From Acanthococcus lagerstroemiae (Eukaryota; Arthropoda; Insecta; Hemiptera; Eriococcidae), in assembly GCA_031841125.1 (NCBI GenBank), contig CM063114.1:6138001-6202000 (forward strand): a stretch of DNA of 64,000 nt, written 5' to 3'. A program made the translations under genes and the position numbers. A model generated the notes under the pieces. That model searched no databases and had not been told where the DNA came from. It was given only the letters and a program-made list of their open reading frames with translations. Shown here in pieces: positions 12,131 to 22,453 of the stretch. Every line of letters starts with the position of its first letter. Position 1 is the stretch's first letter.

Positions 12131-12729
12131 GGAGTTGCCCCTAGACATGGTCAACAAAACAGTTTTCCACCATCTTTACAACCGGTTAACCACAAAATGT
12201 TTTCATATTGCAATACGTGGCAATGTCTAGTAAAATTCGAATCACCTCTCTATTGCTCAGTTTTTAAAAATAGTAATTCTGGTTTAGGCTTCCCACCATT
12301 AATAATTTCTAATTGGTTTATTAAGAGTAGATCGTGAAAATGGGTTTTCAATAAGATCTTGAATATACGCATTTTGTAGGCAAAGAAACACAGAGCATTC
12401 AAACATAACGCGTTGACTAGTAGAGGAACATAATCAAGTGTCACTGTCAACTTTGACGCTCGTGTGTAGCCACAACTAGCCGGAAGCGCTACAAGAAGCG
12501 CTTCCAGAACGCAACCAAAAACGCACAGGTTTCATCGCGTTGAAGATGCTAGTGTGTTTTTGTGGTGGTAATTAACATGGAGGCGGAGTGTAAGTCGTGC
12601 AATGTTACGTGCAGTATGGAAAAGAAGCGTTAGATCCGACGTACACCTTGCTGGCCTATACAAATATACATGTACAAGGGTTGCCAAACGCCAAACAGTA
12701 TACATCTCCCGTGAATTTATTATATACTT

Positions 12730-12802
12730 AAACATCTGAGGTAACGCTCGAAGGGGAAGTTCCAGGGCTCAGGTGAGAGCAAATAAAAAGAGTAAAAAAA
12801 AG
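12730..12802 (+). mobile_element. SINE 3' fragment
   Basis: TCTGAGGTAACGCTCGAAGG, TTCCAGGGCTCAGG and an A-rich tail match the 3' end of the tRNA-derived SINE family seen more completely at 12930-13395 and 22590-22820. The tRNA-like head is absent. Confidence 0.65.
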
Positions 12803-12929
12803 AGCGTCCTGAGTGTCAATACAGTTGCTGTTTTGCCCAATGTTTCATTATCTATTATTTGTTGCAAGTTGAAGTTGATATTGTACGTGAAAACTTATTT
12901 TCTCGGGAATTCTCAGGGTAAGCGGCGAT

Positions 12930-13395
12930 TGCCTTGCTTGCCTGGAATGCACGCCACTGATATGAAATTAGTGAAGGGGTCATGGCTTCATAACCCGAAG
13001 GTGTCGGGTTCGATTCCCAACGCCGGCATCGTAATCAGTAATACAAGAAAGAACTCGTCACACATTCCAACACCGCATTCTGATAACGTACACAGAGTCA
13101 CAACCACTTACAGCAGAGGCTTCCGAGAAGTGTGTAATTGGTCGCTAGTACCTGAAAGCTGTAAATGGGTAAGGCGCTACCTGCCGGTGCTTGTTGAACT
13201 CACCGTCATAAACCATGGGTCTAGTGATACGGGTATTCGACAGGAAGATAGCGCAGTCGACCTAGGCCGATTTCCGGCAAGAAGAGAAGAGGGTTAATGC
13301 AGCCCTAAAGGGTTCCCCACACGTTTCTGAAGTAATGCTCAAAAGGGCGAATTCCAGGGCTCGGGTTGAAAGCGAATTAGAAGAGAGGAAAGGTA
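12930..13395 (+). mobile_element. tRNA-derived SINE
   Basis: A tRNA-like head at about 12968-13030 contains the pol III B-box-like GGTTCGATTCC. The body near 13262-13380 has TAGGCCGATTTCCGGCA, GAAGAGAAGAGGG, GCAGCCCTAA, TCTGAAGTAATGCTC and TTCCAGGGCTCGGGTTG, then an AG-rich tail. This body is shared with the copies at 12.73, 22.6 and 26.2 kb. The A box is degenerate and the acceptor arms do not pair, so it is not a functional tRNA. A 174-codon open frame overlapping it is incidental. Confidence 0.75.
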
Positions 13396-15379
13396 ATTCA
13401 AAGACAGAAATGTTGGTTAAAGTGATAAACTGGTTTTAACGATGGAAAAATGATTCCCCTTCAACATCGTTAAAATCGATGATTTCAACTGTATTACCAA
13501 AGTGTTTTTAAATTCCAGACTGATATTTGGTACACAGTTGTACTTAGGTATTACAAAATTCCCAGAACATACTTCTGTTACCCTTATTCCATTAGGATCC
13601 TGATGCTAAATTATAAAGCCAACCAAGGAAGTCATAGGCTGTGATCTCAAATGACAAGTCCAAGCCCAACAATTGTATATTACCAGTCTATAATAACGAA
13701 GTGTGATAAACGGGGCACTAAACTGCATGAGAGGTCAAAAGTGTACCGTGGGGTAATTACTTCTTACAAATGCCTGATGAAGAATCTCATAATTGTAAAC
13801 TTCATCAAGCCGGACAGGGGCAACTCGAGCCCTATCCACGTTGGGGTTGAAAAAATCGATCAGAAATGCCGACTACCTGCAAACATTTTCTGCGCACATG
13901 AAAAAGTCAGTGAATTAACGATTCTGTGGAACTGCCCTCTACTGGTCCAAAATGCCGACATAAGGGACGAATTCGCCGAAAATCCCCGACTTCCAATATT
14001 TATGGGGAAAGAAAGCGAGGGGGTAGGGGTCTCCCCCTCTGATATCATGATAAACAACGAGAAACTGGACACGGGGACTCCCAGCTTGTACGAAATTTGT
14101 ACGTTCGGAATAATGTCGTAGTTATGCGGCATCGCCATTGTAACATCGCATCGTGACCACGAATACAAATGGATCTCGTCTAAATTCCGGCTGAGGTCTT
14201 GCACACCATGGTCGTGTAATTTAAACGCGACCGCCCGCCCCCCTCCCCCACCCCTAACCATAGCAGATCGTCAGAGAGGAAGGTGAAACCGCAAAAAAAG
14301 GTGAAAATGTCCTCATAACTCATTTCATTTTAAGCCCTTTCCCCATTTTCGACCCCTATTATTACGGAACACCTTCGCTCGTTTTTCTTTTATCTCGGAG
14401 ACGCGCCCGGTCACCGAGTTAGCTCGTTTTGCATATTGATAACGCATGTTTTCAGTCGCTCGCCTGTGTTTCCCACATAAGCAGGTTACATTTGCAGAAT
14501 ATTCAAACCGAATAAGTGCGTTGTGGAATGGAAATTTTATAATTTTTTACATGTTTCACCGACAGCCCCAGTCGTGATTTTTCGCCGTGTTTACCCGCGG
14601 TTGTATAAATACAGCGCCAACCTTTCCGATGCATATTTTCCGCGGAATTCGATTTTCTTATTAACATTTTATGGTCCAACGATGAGAGAACTGTGCGAAG
14701 TCGAAGTGAGAAATTACGTAAACCGGGGGGTTTCCTTTCCTTCTATTTTTTAATATTTATTGTCGGTACTTTCAAATGGGGGGTTGGCGTATATTGGTTT
14801 TTTTGATAATTTATGTGTAGGGTGCCACATCTGCAAGAAAAAAGTAAATACTATTTCCACGGCCAGGGAATTTTTCGCGCTGCTGAAATTAAATTTTCAG
14901 CATTTTTGGCCTATGAGATGGAACGAGAAGGAAAGTCTATTGTGTTTTTCACACTACAAGAGGAAGGGTTGTAAGTGTTGTAAAATTAATATTTTCGAAC
15001 CTCCGGCGTCTTCACTCGAGTACGCTCCACGCTGGTGGGTGTTCAGCAGAAATTATCCATTCTGGTAATAAGAATTATGGAGACATATTTCAAGACGTAT
15101 TCCCCTCGGTACTGATGCGATGCCCGAAAGGGTAGTTTCCGGTACCGGGGGTGTCTCAGGGGCCACTTTGGCATGCGTGCATCGCCATACGTCCCACAAC
15201 ACCAGGATATTTCAAGACGTGGGAGAGACCTTCTGTTAGTGAGCCTAAGTAGACTGAGATAACACCGACTGATACTTTTAGATCATCATTTTCTGAAAGT
15301 CAACATCCAAATTTCAATTAATAAGCAGAGACGAATGACAAAAAAAAAAAAAGATCGTACTTTCCTTCGTACCTAATTT
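13396..15379. other. No supported gene
   Basis: Contains a 156-codon open frame at 13651-14121 (+) and smaller ones without recognisable domains or splice context. No clear repeat structure is seen. GC content is slightly higher around 13.8-14.3 kb. Confidence 0.5.
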
Positions 15380-15448
15380 TTATTTTTACAGCCGTTCAGT
15401 CCAAGTGGATATCAGGGCAGAAAAAGTACCGCCTCCCTGACACCATGA

Positions 15449-17131
15449 CTAAGCCCAAGTTTGGGCATAGGCCTCTCCGCAAACTCTCCATTTTTGACGG
15501 TTGACGGCCACTCTCCTCCACCCGGGCCCCATTACCTTCACGAATTCGTCTCCCCATCTCGTCACTGGTCTGCCACGCGATCTTTTTCTCTTGTACGGCG
15601 TCCAAGCCTCTACTTTTCTCTCCCATCTCTCTTCCTCCTGTCTTAAAATATGCCCCGCGTACTTCCATTTCAGTTTCTTCACAAAGTATCCTATGTCTGT
15701 CATACTAGATTTTTTCCTTAAAATTTGGTTGCTAATTTTGTCTCTCCTCCTAATGCCAAAAATGCTTCTTTCCATAGCTCTCTGCGTTCTTTGAAGCTTC
15801 TGCGTACCACCTTTTGTTAAGGCCCAGGTCTGGGCCCCATACGGGAGAACCGGCCGTGTGCAGCTTTCCCATATTTTTGTCTTTAACTTGTTGTTAAACT
15901 TTCCTTTAAAAACCGATTTTAGTGCCCAGTACTTTTGTCACCCTTTTTTAACCCTGATATTTAATTCTTTTTCCCTCCGGTTTTTGAAGGACAAAATTTG
16001 TCCCAAATTTACTACTTCCTCCTTCCATTTCACTTCATATCCTCCAATTTTTACCGGTCTTTCTTTGTCGTTCGCCAAAATGAAGGATTCTTCCCAGTTT
16101 ATTTCTAAACCTGCTTCTTTGCTTTTTATCCATAGTTCCTCCCCCATTTTTTCCAGTTCATCAACCGATTCAGCTATGATAACCACGTCGTCCGCATATC
16201 TGAGGTTGCTCAGGTATTCATCATTGATTTTTAAACTTTTTTGTTCCCATTCGAGTTTCCTGAATACGTCTTCGAGTGCACAGTTAAATAAATTTGGGGA
16301 GAGAGGGTCTCCTTGCCAGACACCTTTTTCTATTTGAAATTTTTTGCCCTTCTTATCCAAGCAGATGTATGCTTCGGAGCCTTCATATAGCTTTCTGATT
16401 AGCCTGATAAATTTTGGGTTCACCCCCTGCTTTGCCATTGCGTTCCATAGAAACAAACGGTTTATAGAGTCTAATGCTTTCTTAAAATCAATGAGGAGGA
16501 AGTTAGTACACAGATTATATTCGTTGGATTTTTCTATAATTTGATTCATAGTAAATAAATGATCAGTTGTTGAAAATTATTTTCTGAATCCTGCTTGTTC
16601 TTTTGGTTGGTTCCATTCGAACTCACGAGTTATGCGATCTTTTATGATTTTTGCAAAAATTTTACTTAAATTTGAAGTCAGACTGATTGGTTTATAATTA
16701 TTCACATTTTGAACGTCCCCCTTTTTAAATAGTAGTATTATTTCTGCTGTTTTCCATTGTATTGGTATAACTTCCTCCTCAAATATTTTGTTAAATGGAT
16801 CTCTAAGAGGTATTGCCAGCTCCTCCGCAAAGTCTTTCAAGAATCAGTTCTTCACCTGATCTGGACCCGCGATTTTATTAGTTTTCAATCTTTTCAGGCT
16901 ATGGATAATTTCGCTGGTCAGAATCCTTGGTACCTCTTCTTCTTCTATTTCATGGATTTCCCTCTCCCCGCTTAGTCCTAACCGTCTAAGGCTGATCGTT
17001 TTTACGTTGTATAGCGATTCGTAGAACTCTGTAGCTACTCGAACAATGCTGAGTCTGTTGCGAGTGGTTTCCCCTTTTTTGTTTCTCATCGCTAAGGCTA
17101 AGTTTTCCCCTTCTGATAATTCCTTCCTCAT
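15449..17131 (-). pseudogene. RTE reverse transcriptase and C-terminal region
   Basis: A single minus-strand frame runs 17131 to 15449, broken only by stops at 16844-16846, 16577-16579 and 15938-15940. Visible landmarks, in order, are LTSEIIHSLKRLKTNKIAGP, NVNNYKPISLTSNLSK, the GFRK-stop-FSTTDHLF segment, WQGDPLSPNLFNCALEDVFR, catalytic YADD at about 16198-16187, TRPVLPYGAQTWALT, KLKWKYAGHILR and GRPVTRWGDEFVKV, ending EAYAQTWA. An intact RTE would read through all three stops; the third looks like a single-base change from Trp. The catalytic aspartates are preserved, so inactivation may be fairly recent. The plus-strand open frames here are shadows. Confidence 0.9.
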
Positions 17132-17975
17132 TTTCTTTATAGACCCATTCTCTTCTATTATACTTAGAATTTTTTCCTCATCGTAAGCTATGATATTTTA
17201 TGAATCTCGTTTTTAACTTTTCTTTTTAACATTAATTATTCCAGTTTTTCTTTTGGCGATTTGTTGTTTTTTCTTGCCAACGTATTTCTTTTCTCTATCA
17301 ATTCTTTTGTTGCGGTAGAGAGCTTATCGTCGGTTTTTGGGGAATTATTTGCTATACCGAATTTTTTGATCATGTCGTGAATTACGTATTCTATTTCATC
17401 ATACAGAGTTTGAATTTCTTGTGTTTTTACTTCATGAACGAATTGAGAGCTAGGTTCGTTGCCAGGGCTTTTTTTGCCTCGTTGTGTTTATGTTTAGGCT
17501 TTAGTTTTCTGGCTGGTACGTTATTTCTGTTTTGGTCAAAATATCTCATTCTGTTAGGTAATTCAATTCTTCCTCTACAGATTCGGTGATCCGAGCTAAA
17601 CTCGAAACGGGACAACGTGGCTACATCGTAGACGAAAGACAGGTTGTTGACTAACATGTGATCAATCTCATTTTTTGAATTTTTATTCGGGGCTTCCCAC
17701 GTCCATTTTAATTTGGGATCTTTTTCAAAAAAGGTGTTCGCAATTTTGAGATGGTTTTGGGCTGCGAATTGTATCAGTCTTTCTCCATTCTTATTCCTCT
17801 TACCCAATCCAAATTTTCCTACGTTGCGATTATCTATTTCCGACTCACTTTTTCCTACTTTTGGGTTCCAGTCATCCATCAGTACCGTATAATGTTCTTT
17901 CCTGCTCCCTTACCAGTTTCTGAAGCTTATTGTAGAAATTTACTGTTACCTAGCATAGACTTGTATTACCAGTAA
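17132..17975 (-). pseudogene. RTE endonuclease C-terminal half and linker
   Basis: Downstream of the Penelope insertion the minus strand resumes the endonuclease. It reads VNFYNKLQKLVREQE, then after a frameshift HYTVLMDDWNPKVG (normally the catalytic GDxN segment, here with a D in place of G), NHLKIANTFFEKDPKLKWTW, EIDHMLVN and FSSDHRI, the latter carrying the conserved catalytic S-D-H triad. The linker follows with IQTLYDEIEYVIHDMIKKFG and KLSTATKELIEKR. More frameshifts and stops lie between about 17230 and 17135. A short deletion also appears just after the insertion site (VYA, then a gap to the FYNKLQ segment). Confidence 0.85.
17964..17975. repeat. Target-site duplication, left copy
   Basis: TATTACCAGTAA is identical to the copy at 18931-18942 and marks the Penelope-like insertion into the RTE endonuclease. 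Confidence 0.9.
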
Positions 17976-18019
17976 TATTCCTTTTGTAGGGTGTGCCAAT
18001 TCACTTTTCCTTCTTCTGT

Positions 18020-18061
18020 ATTCCAGAGCGCTTTCGGCTGTTATGCCAGCATCAGTGGAGT
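18020..18061 (-). ncRNA. Hammerhead-ribozyme-like relic in Penelope element
   Basis: On the minus strand the order is TCCA (stem I 5' side), CTGATG, CT, GGC-ATAACA-GCC (stem II), GAAA, GCGC (minimal stem III), TC (U16.1-C17 cleavage position), TGGA (stem I 3' side). TCCA/TGGA and GGC/GCC pair perfectly. The canonical core is CUGAUGA...GAAA; here the A after CUGAUG is replaced by CU, so activity is doubtful. Penelope-like elements are known to carry minimal type I hammerheads with a very short stem III, which fits the position just upstream of the element's 3' end. Confidence 0.6.
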
Positions 18062-18129
18062 GCCCTAAATGAGACTTGTCTCTTGTGGTCCTGTAGTTAT
18101 AGTCGAGGGTAGTACCGTATGGTGAGCCT

Positions 18130-18252
18130 GTTTAGTCTTGCGTTCCTATTGGTGGTCTGTGAATATGCAGTCTGTCCAATCAGTGGTTATTGTTATTGGT
18201 TGTGTGCTCTGATTGGTTGTCTGTGGTTGTGCAGTCTGTTCAATCCGTGGGT
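18130..18252 (-). repeat. Direct repeat in Penelope 3' untranslated region
   Basis: Two copies spaced 64 bp apart share CAGTCTGTCCAATCAGTGG at 18168 and CAGTCTGTTCAATCCGTGG at 18232, plus surrounding ATTGG and GTCTGTG words. They lie between the GIY-YIG stop codon and the hammerhead-like motif. Confidence 0.6.
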
Positions 18253-18253
18253 G

Positions 18254-18868
18254 TTATGTTATTAGTTGGAATAAGTTCTCACTTTGGAAGTTAGTTGTAT
18301 TTATTAGGTTGTTTTGTTTTGTTTTTGCCTTTATTATTTCTACTTGTTCTTTTAATTTTCTTTTTCTTGTGTTGTTTTCTGTGTGTAGGATTTTGTACTT
18401 TTCTGTCAATTTGTCATTGTTGTGTCCCTGGTCATTGCAGTGTTTTCCAAACAGTGATTTGTCATCATTTAGCTTCTGGGATTTTTCGTGTTCTTTGATT
18501 CTGGTTGTGAATTTTCTGCCTGTTTCTCCAATGTAGGTCATGTCACAGTGTTCACAGTACAGTCTGTATACTCCGCTGCTGTTGTTTCTGTCCTTTGCTT
18601 CTGTTTTGTCATTGCTTATTTGTTTGATCAGAGGTGGTCTGTTTTTGATTCCGAGTTTTATGTTGTATTGGTTGAAGATTTTTTGTATTTTGTATGTATG
18701 TGTTCCTCTGAATGGTATTGCTCCTGCGTATTTTTCTGTTTTTGTGGTTATTGGTTCGGTGTCTGTGTTTTTTGGTTGTGTTAGTTTGCTAATTATTCTG
18801 TCTACTGTTTGTGGTTAGTATTTGTTGTTAATTGCTATTTGTTTAATTTTGTTAATTAAGAAGGAAAA
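18254..18868 (-). pseudogene. Penelope-like protein, C-terminal GIY-YIG endonuclease
   Basis: The minus-strand frame reads from the upper inverted repeat to a stop at 18254, with one internal stop at 18815-18817 (KY-stop-PQTVDRII). It shows AGAIPFRGTHTYKIQKIF and NQYNIKLGIKNRPPL, the connector found between RT and endonuclease in Penelope-like proteins. It continues with GVYRLYCEHC (the GIY motif as GVY) and MTYIGETGRKFTTRIKEHEK (the YIG motif plus conserved R and E), then KHCNDQGH. The paired cysteines in YCEHC are typical of the family. The RT domain is absent. The GIY-YIG domain itself is uninterrupted. Confidence 0.9.
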
Positions 18869-18930
18869 GTGAATTGGCACACCCTACAACAGGAATATTA
18901 CTAAGTTCACTCACACTCCAAAATGGACAC

Positions 18931-18942
18931 TATTACCAGTAA
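18931..18942. repeat. Target-site duplication, right copy
   Basis: TATTACCAGTAA, the exact partner of 17964-17975. Removing one copy plus the insert restores the RTE reading LLVI-QVYA. Confidence 0.9.
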
Positions 18943-19404
18943 ATTCGTATTATTACTCATTTTAATTTTCAGATAACAAATACGTTCTAATATACTTCTT
19001 ATTTCTGTTACTCTTCTCATCGTTTCATTTTTTATATAAAAGCCAACCCCTCTATAACCCTTTGATTCACCATAGTGGTGAGAGAAGTGACCGTCTCTCT
19101 TTTGTACGAGTTTCTCCCCCACCCTTCTAATTTCCGATAAACCGATAATATCCCATTTGATTTTTTCTATTGCTTTTTCGAATTCGTATATTCTATCTTC
19201 ATTAACCATACCCCGGCAATTATAATATGCTATATTAAAAATTACTTTTACCTTATCTTTATTTTTATTTTTATTCTTTTTTGTAGGTGGGTTTGCGGAG
19301 GATTTGCAGCCGTGACTCTCCCCAGGGGCTGATGCACGCTGTCTCGGGAGAGTTTTCGTACCTAAATTTATACATTTTTCATCCCTATTGCTGACACAAC
19401 TCAA
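18931..19404 (-). pseudogene. RTE endonuclease N-terminal half
   Basis: The frame starts at 19404 with a basic, lysine-rich leader, then FNIAYYNCRGM, KWDIIGLSEIRR with the catalytic Glu motif, KGYRGVGFYIKN and TNLLVI. At that point the 12-bp target sequence and the Penelope-like insert interrupt the gene. The reading continues at 17975 with IQVYA, so the two halves join across the insert. The start methionine is the first in frame; RTE elements usually have a short 5' leader. Confidence 0.85.
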
Positions 19405-19440
19405 TAAAATTTTACTTTCTCTCGCGTATGGCCTGGGTTA

Positions 19441-20780
19441 ATAAAACCCTCTTTTTCAGAGTGTCTGTAATAGTTCCCAGAAAATTGTTCCAGTCTTTAC
19501 TTACATTTACAATACGTCTTGTCTAAAAAAATGTTCATAGAATGTGCTGTTTGCTCGTTACACCATAAAACCCTACATTTGGTCCACATGTAACTCCTCC
19601 GGGGAGAGGAAATAGGTTTGGGATACATAAGACTTTAGAATAACGACAGAAGGATATTGACAAAATTCATCAAGTTCTTGCAACATTTTTTGCATTTTCA
19701 TTAGCTAAATTTCCTGTATCAAGAGAGGGAAACCATCTCATGGGGTAAGGGTAATCCCCGCCACCTCGACATTTTATTGGTCGGTTCAACATACAGAATA
19801 TCATGAAACAAACTTCCACATCGTAAACGAATTTCGCGTAGGAAAAGGTTCCCGTGTCTCCTTTGTGATGCTGAAAACTGAAACTCTATTGTTATTTTTC
19901 GCAGAGCTACATCCGACGCTCACGTCTACAAAAATGGGTAAAATTGACATATTTTTGCGTATCAATGCCCCAAAATACCCTTCTCTACATGCACCTACGC
20001 ACTATTCGAACCTCGAGATAGAGCGAAATAATAAGGCGGTATTCGGATAGAAATGGTTGAACCGAGTTCAGGCGGAGGATTATTTTTCACGTTGACATCG
20101 CCGTCCTTCGGAAGTCCAGTTTTACCCTTTTCCGCGTGTCGTACATCTGTAATCAATCTTTTTTGATCGAGACGCCGTTTCGGTTCTCTTTTCTCCCTAA
20201 AGTGGGTCAGCCAGCTTAACCTTTCACATTTGTCTGCACCATATCGAGTTTTAAGCACAGCGAAAAGGCACCTCAGTCGCATTCCCCATTCCGGTCGGCG
20301 ATCTAAAGCTTTCATCACTTTCTTGTTGTCAGAATGTAGGCGTCAAGTGCCCTCGATCATTTTCTCAAATTATTCTTTATTTTTTTTTTTAGGGTTACTT
20401 ATTTATTCGAAGTACATAGGATGTATTGGTTGTTATTTGAGAACCCCTGGTTTCTTAATAGTTACGCTTGCGATATGTAGATTAGATTCTGTCTGGATGG
20501 GCATTATCAGTTAACATGAGGTCTTGAACGACAAATATAATTACTACTTTGAAGAAAAAGAATCTGCGTTCGTAAGACATTTGAAAAAGGCAGAGCCTCT
20601 GTGTCTTGAAATAAAGGTCTCGTAACAAGATGAAATTCTTCAACGAACAAAAATGAGAAATTGCAGTCCTCTTAAATTACCTAAGAATTCTGAATTGTCA
20701 CCTCTTCCACATTAATTATTAATGATCCAAGATTATTACTAGTTCTTGGTCTCACAATACATCTAATTCCTAAAGAAATC
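19441..20780. other. No supported gene
   Basis: Holds a 107-codon minus-strand open frame (20318-19995) with no recognisable domain. Otherwise AT-rich sequence with no repeats noted. Confidence 0.5.
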
Positions 20781-20789
20781 AAATAATGA

Positions 20790-21440
20790 CTGCTGTAACA
20801 CGAGGTGACTTTGCAAACACGGGGTGACTTGGCACGGGTATGTTTTCTGTACTTCTACAAACACGAGGGAAAAAATAAAACGTGTAGTAACATTGACGCA
20901 TGATTCGTTGTCATGTAGTGTGTTGTGTGTTGTAGCTATCGTGTAAAACCAGCTCAGTGTAATTCCACTACTACCAGGCGGTGTTACCAGGTCTTTTGTG
21001 CAGAGCTTCAAAAAGTGTACACAAATTTACATTCTACAGAAACTATTTCAGATAATGCATAAAAGTAACTGTATGTGTTTGGTATCATTATACGCAGAAT
21101 TTGATCGCGGCCATGATAAAAGTAAGCTGTTGTGTATTAATCAGCATAGTGACGTAGCAGTTGGTAGAAACCTGAAAAAAACGTGAAGGGGTGAATAAGC
21201 ACAGTACTGTTTATTTATTCCCAATGCCCATAAGTGATCAATTGCAATGTTCTATGTTGTTTATTGTGAATGAATAAATACAAATCGGATGTTTAGGCAT
21301 TGCAGAGATGCCGAGGACATACATCTTTGTATTTGGGTCTCGGCCCTCCAAAAGAAAGGTCTCATTTGCTTTTTTCTCATAATATTCGTTCTTATGATAA
21401 AAACCCAGTAGGCAAATGAAAGAAAGGTACGAGAACTCGA
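20790..21440 (-). mobile_element. Family A element, copy 3 (truncated, inverted)
   Basis: This is the reverse complement of the distal part of the family A copies at 2.5-3.5 and 39.6-41 kb. AACACGGGGTGACTTGGCAC at about 20818 is the terminal repeat. On the plus strand, 21070-21180 translates to CMCLVSLYAEFDRGHDKSK, then LLCINQHSDVAVGRNLKK, resembling the 3.2-kb copy. The other end is missing. The similarity extends through the sequence around 21250-21400. Confidence 0.6.
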
Positions 21441-21480
21441 AAGAGTAGTCCGTGAGAAAATCGACAAGTTGTTCCAGGTC

Positions 21481-21544
21481 TGGTGTGTGGGTGTGTGTGT
21501 GTGTGTGAGTGAATGAGAGTGAGAGAGAAAGAGAGAGAGAGAGC
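21481..21544 (+). repeat. GT/GA microsatellite
   Basis: A run of GT dinucleotides passes into GAGTGA and then (GA)n. Apparent open frames here (Ser/His/Thr-rich) come from the simple repeat. Confidence 0.85.
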
Positions 21545-22453
21545 AGAGACGGGGAGGGGGTAGAAGGGAGATTTCCCCCCGGGGCCCCGGTCTTGGAAGA
21601 GGGCCCACCGAAAATACCAAAAAGGCAAAAATATATGAAAATAATCGAAAACATTTTTATGAAGCTAATCAAAATAAAAATGAACAAAAATAAAAAATTT
21701 CCCCCGACCCCAATTATCTCTCTACGGCCCTGAGTTGTTCAGAACCTGAGTGAGCTAAACATAGAGAGTGGTAAGCTCAGAAAGAATATCGGACTAATAT
21801 AACGAGAGCAAATTAATCAATTTTCGAAACATTAAGCGAAACACATGAGCAGAACAAAATATAAACAGAAAAATTGATAGGCAGCATAATATGAGGGACG
21901 AGGGACTGCTGATTATGACAATAATGAAGAACACAAAACGATTTTGGCAGTTTGCTAGTATTTCAGCCAATGATGACTATTCCATTCTCAAGTGGAATGA
22001 TAACCGAATAAATTAGGATTATGTAATAATTAGATACTCATGAGCAGAACATATCGTAAATTTTACAGTACAGATAAAAAACATTGAGGACCATTTATTC
22101 AAATGTTAAACATTTTTTTCATTCCTTCTTAAAAAATTTTTCAGTCGTTTTAGAATGTTTTGGCTATTATCATAGGGTGCGGTACAGTCACAATATCATT
22201 CAACAAAAAAGTTATTTTGCCAAAATTGGTACTTAGAAGGTTATATAATTAAGCTGACGATGAGTAGGACAAATGGAACTCATCTTTCTTGAGCAGAATT
22301 CTAAGTCCACAAATCAAAAAGAGATTTTACGAGCATAACTTGAACACAATGTCATTTGTTACAGTTTACAACCCTAAATCAACCCCATATTTTTATTGAT
22401 TATTATTTTTTTATTTTTTGCAAGTGAAGCTTTTTTTACGCAGGTTTGGGATG
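21545..22453. other. No gene seen
   Basis: AT-rich DNA after a short G/C-rich patch at 21550-21605, which is probably an eroded MITE end. No coding signal. Confidence 0.5.

Larger units (their letters stand above)
17976..18930 (-). mobile_element. Penelope-like element, 5'-truncated
   Basis: A 955-bp insert encodes the C-terminal GIY-YIG endonuclease of a Penelope-like element on the minus strand and is flanked by the exact 12-bp duplication TATTACCAGTAA. Its ends are inverted copies of about 30 bp: GTAGGGTGTGCCAATTCAC near 17986 and GTGAATTGGCACACCCTAC near 18873-18891. Beyond the upper repeat is a short tail (18904-18930) that also accompanies the miniature copy at 40 kb. Known Penelope-like elements show such inverted terminal fragments, short tails and variable target duplications. 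The reverse transcriptase core is missing, as expected from 5' truncation. Confidence 0.9.
15380..19440 (-). mobile_element. RTE-clade non-LTR retrotransposon, near full length, inactivated
   Basis: Read on the minus strand, the order is: a basic N-terminal leader, an APE-type endonuclease, a linker, a reverse transcriptase with WQGDPLSPNLF and YADD, and the RTE C-terminal region with GRPVTRWGDEF. This order, a single ORF and the EDVFRKLEWE and LSNLRYADDVVII signatures identify the RTE clade. The element is split by a Penelope-like insertion at 17976-18930. Without that insert it is about 3.1 kb, the usual RTE size. Frameshifts in the endonuclease and linker and three in-frame stops in the RT part show it is dead. 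Element boundaries are approximate; no target duplication was identified for the RTE itself. Confidence 0.9.

Noticed and set aside
12773..13297. 174-codon plus-strand open frame
   Set aside because: It runs across the tRNA-derived SINE, including its B box, and has no recognisable domain.
13651..14121. 156-codon plus-strand open frame, with a 133-codon antisense frame overlapping it
   Set aside because: No domain, no splice or promoter context, and open frames on both strands point to composition rather than coding. I could not exclude an exon without transcript data.
15858..16337. 159-codon plus-strand open frame
   Set aside because: Antisense shadow of the RTE reverse transcriptase on the minus strand.
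19995..20318. 107-codon minus-strand frame rich in charged residues
   Set aside because: No recognisable domain and no clear acceptor/donor pair; kept only as unsupported sequence.
21238..21687. 149-codon minus-strand frame with Ser/His/Thr runs
   Set aside because: Translates a GT/GA microsatellite and a family A fragment.
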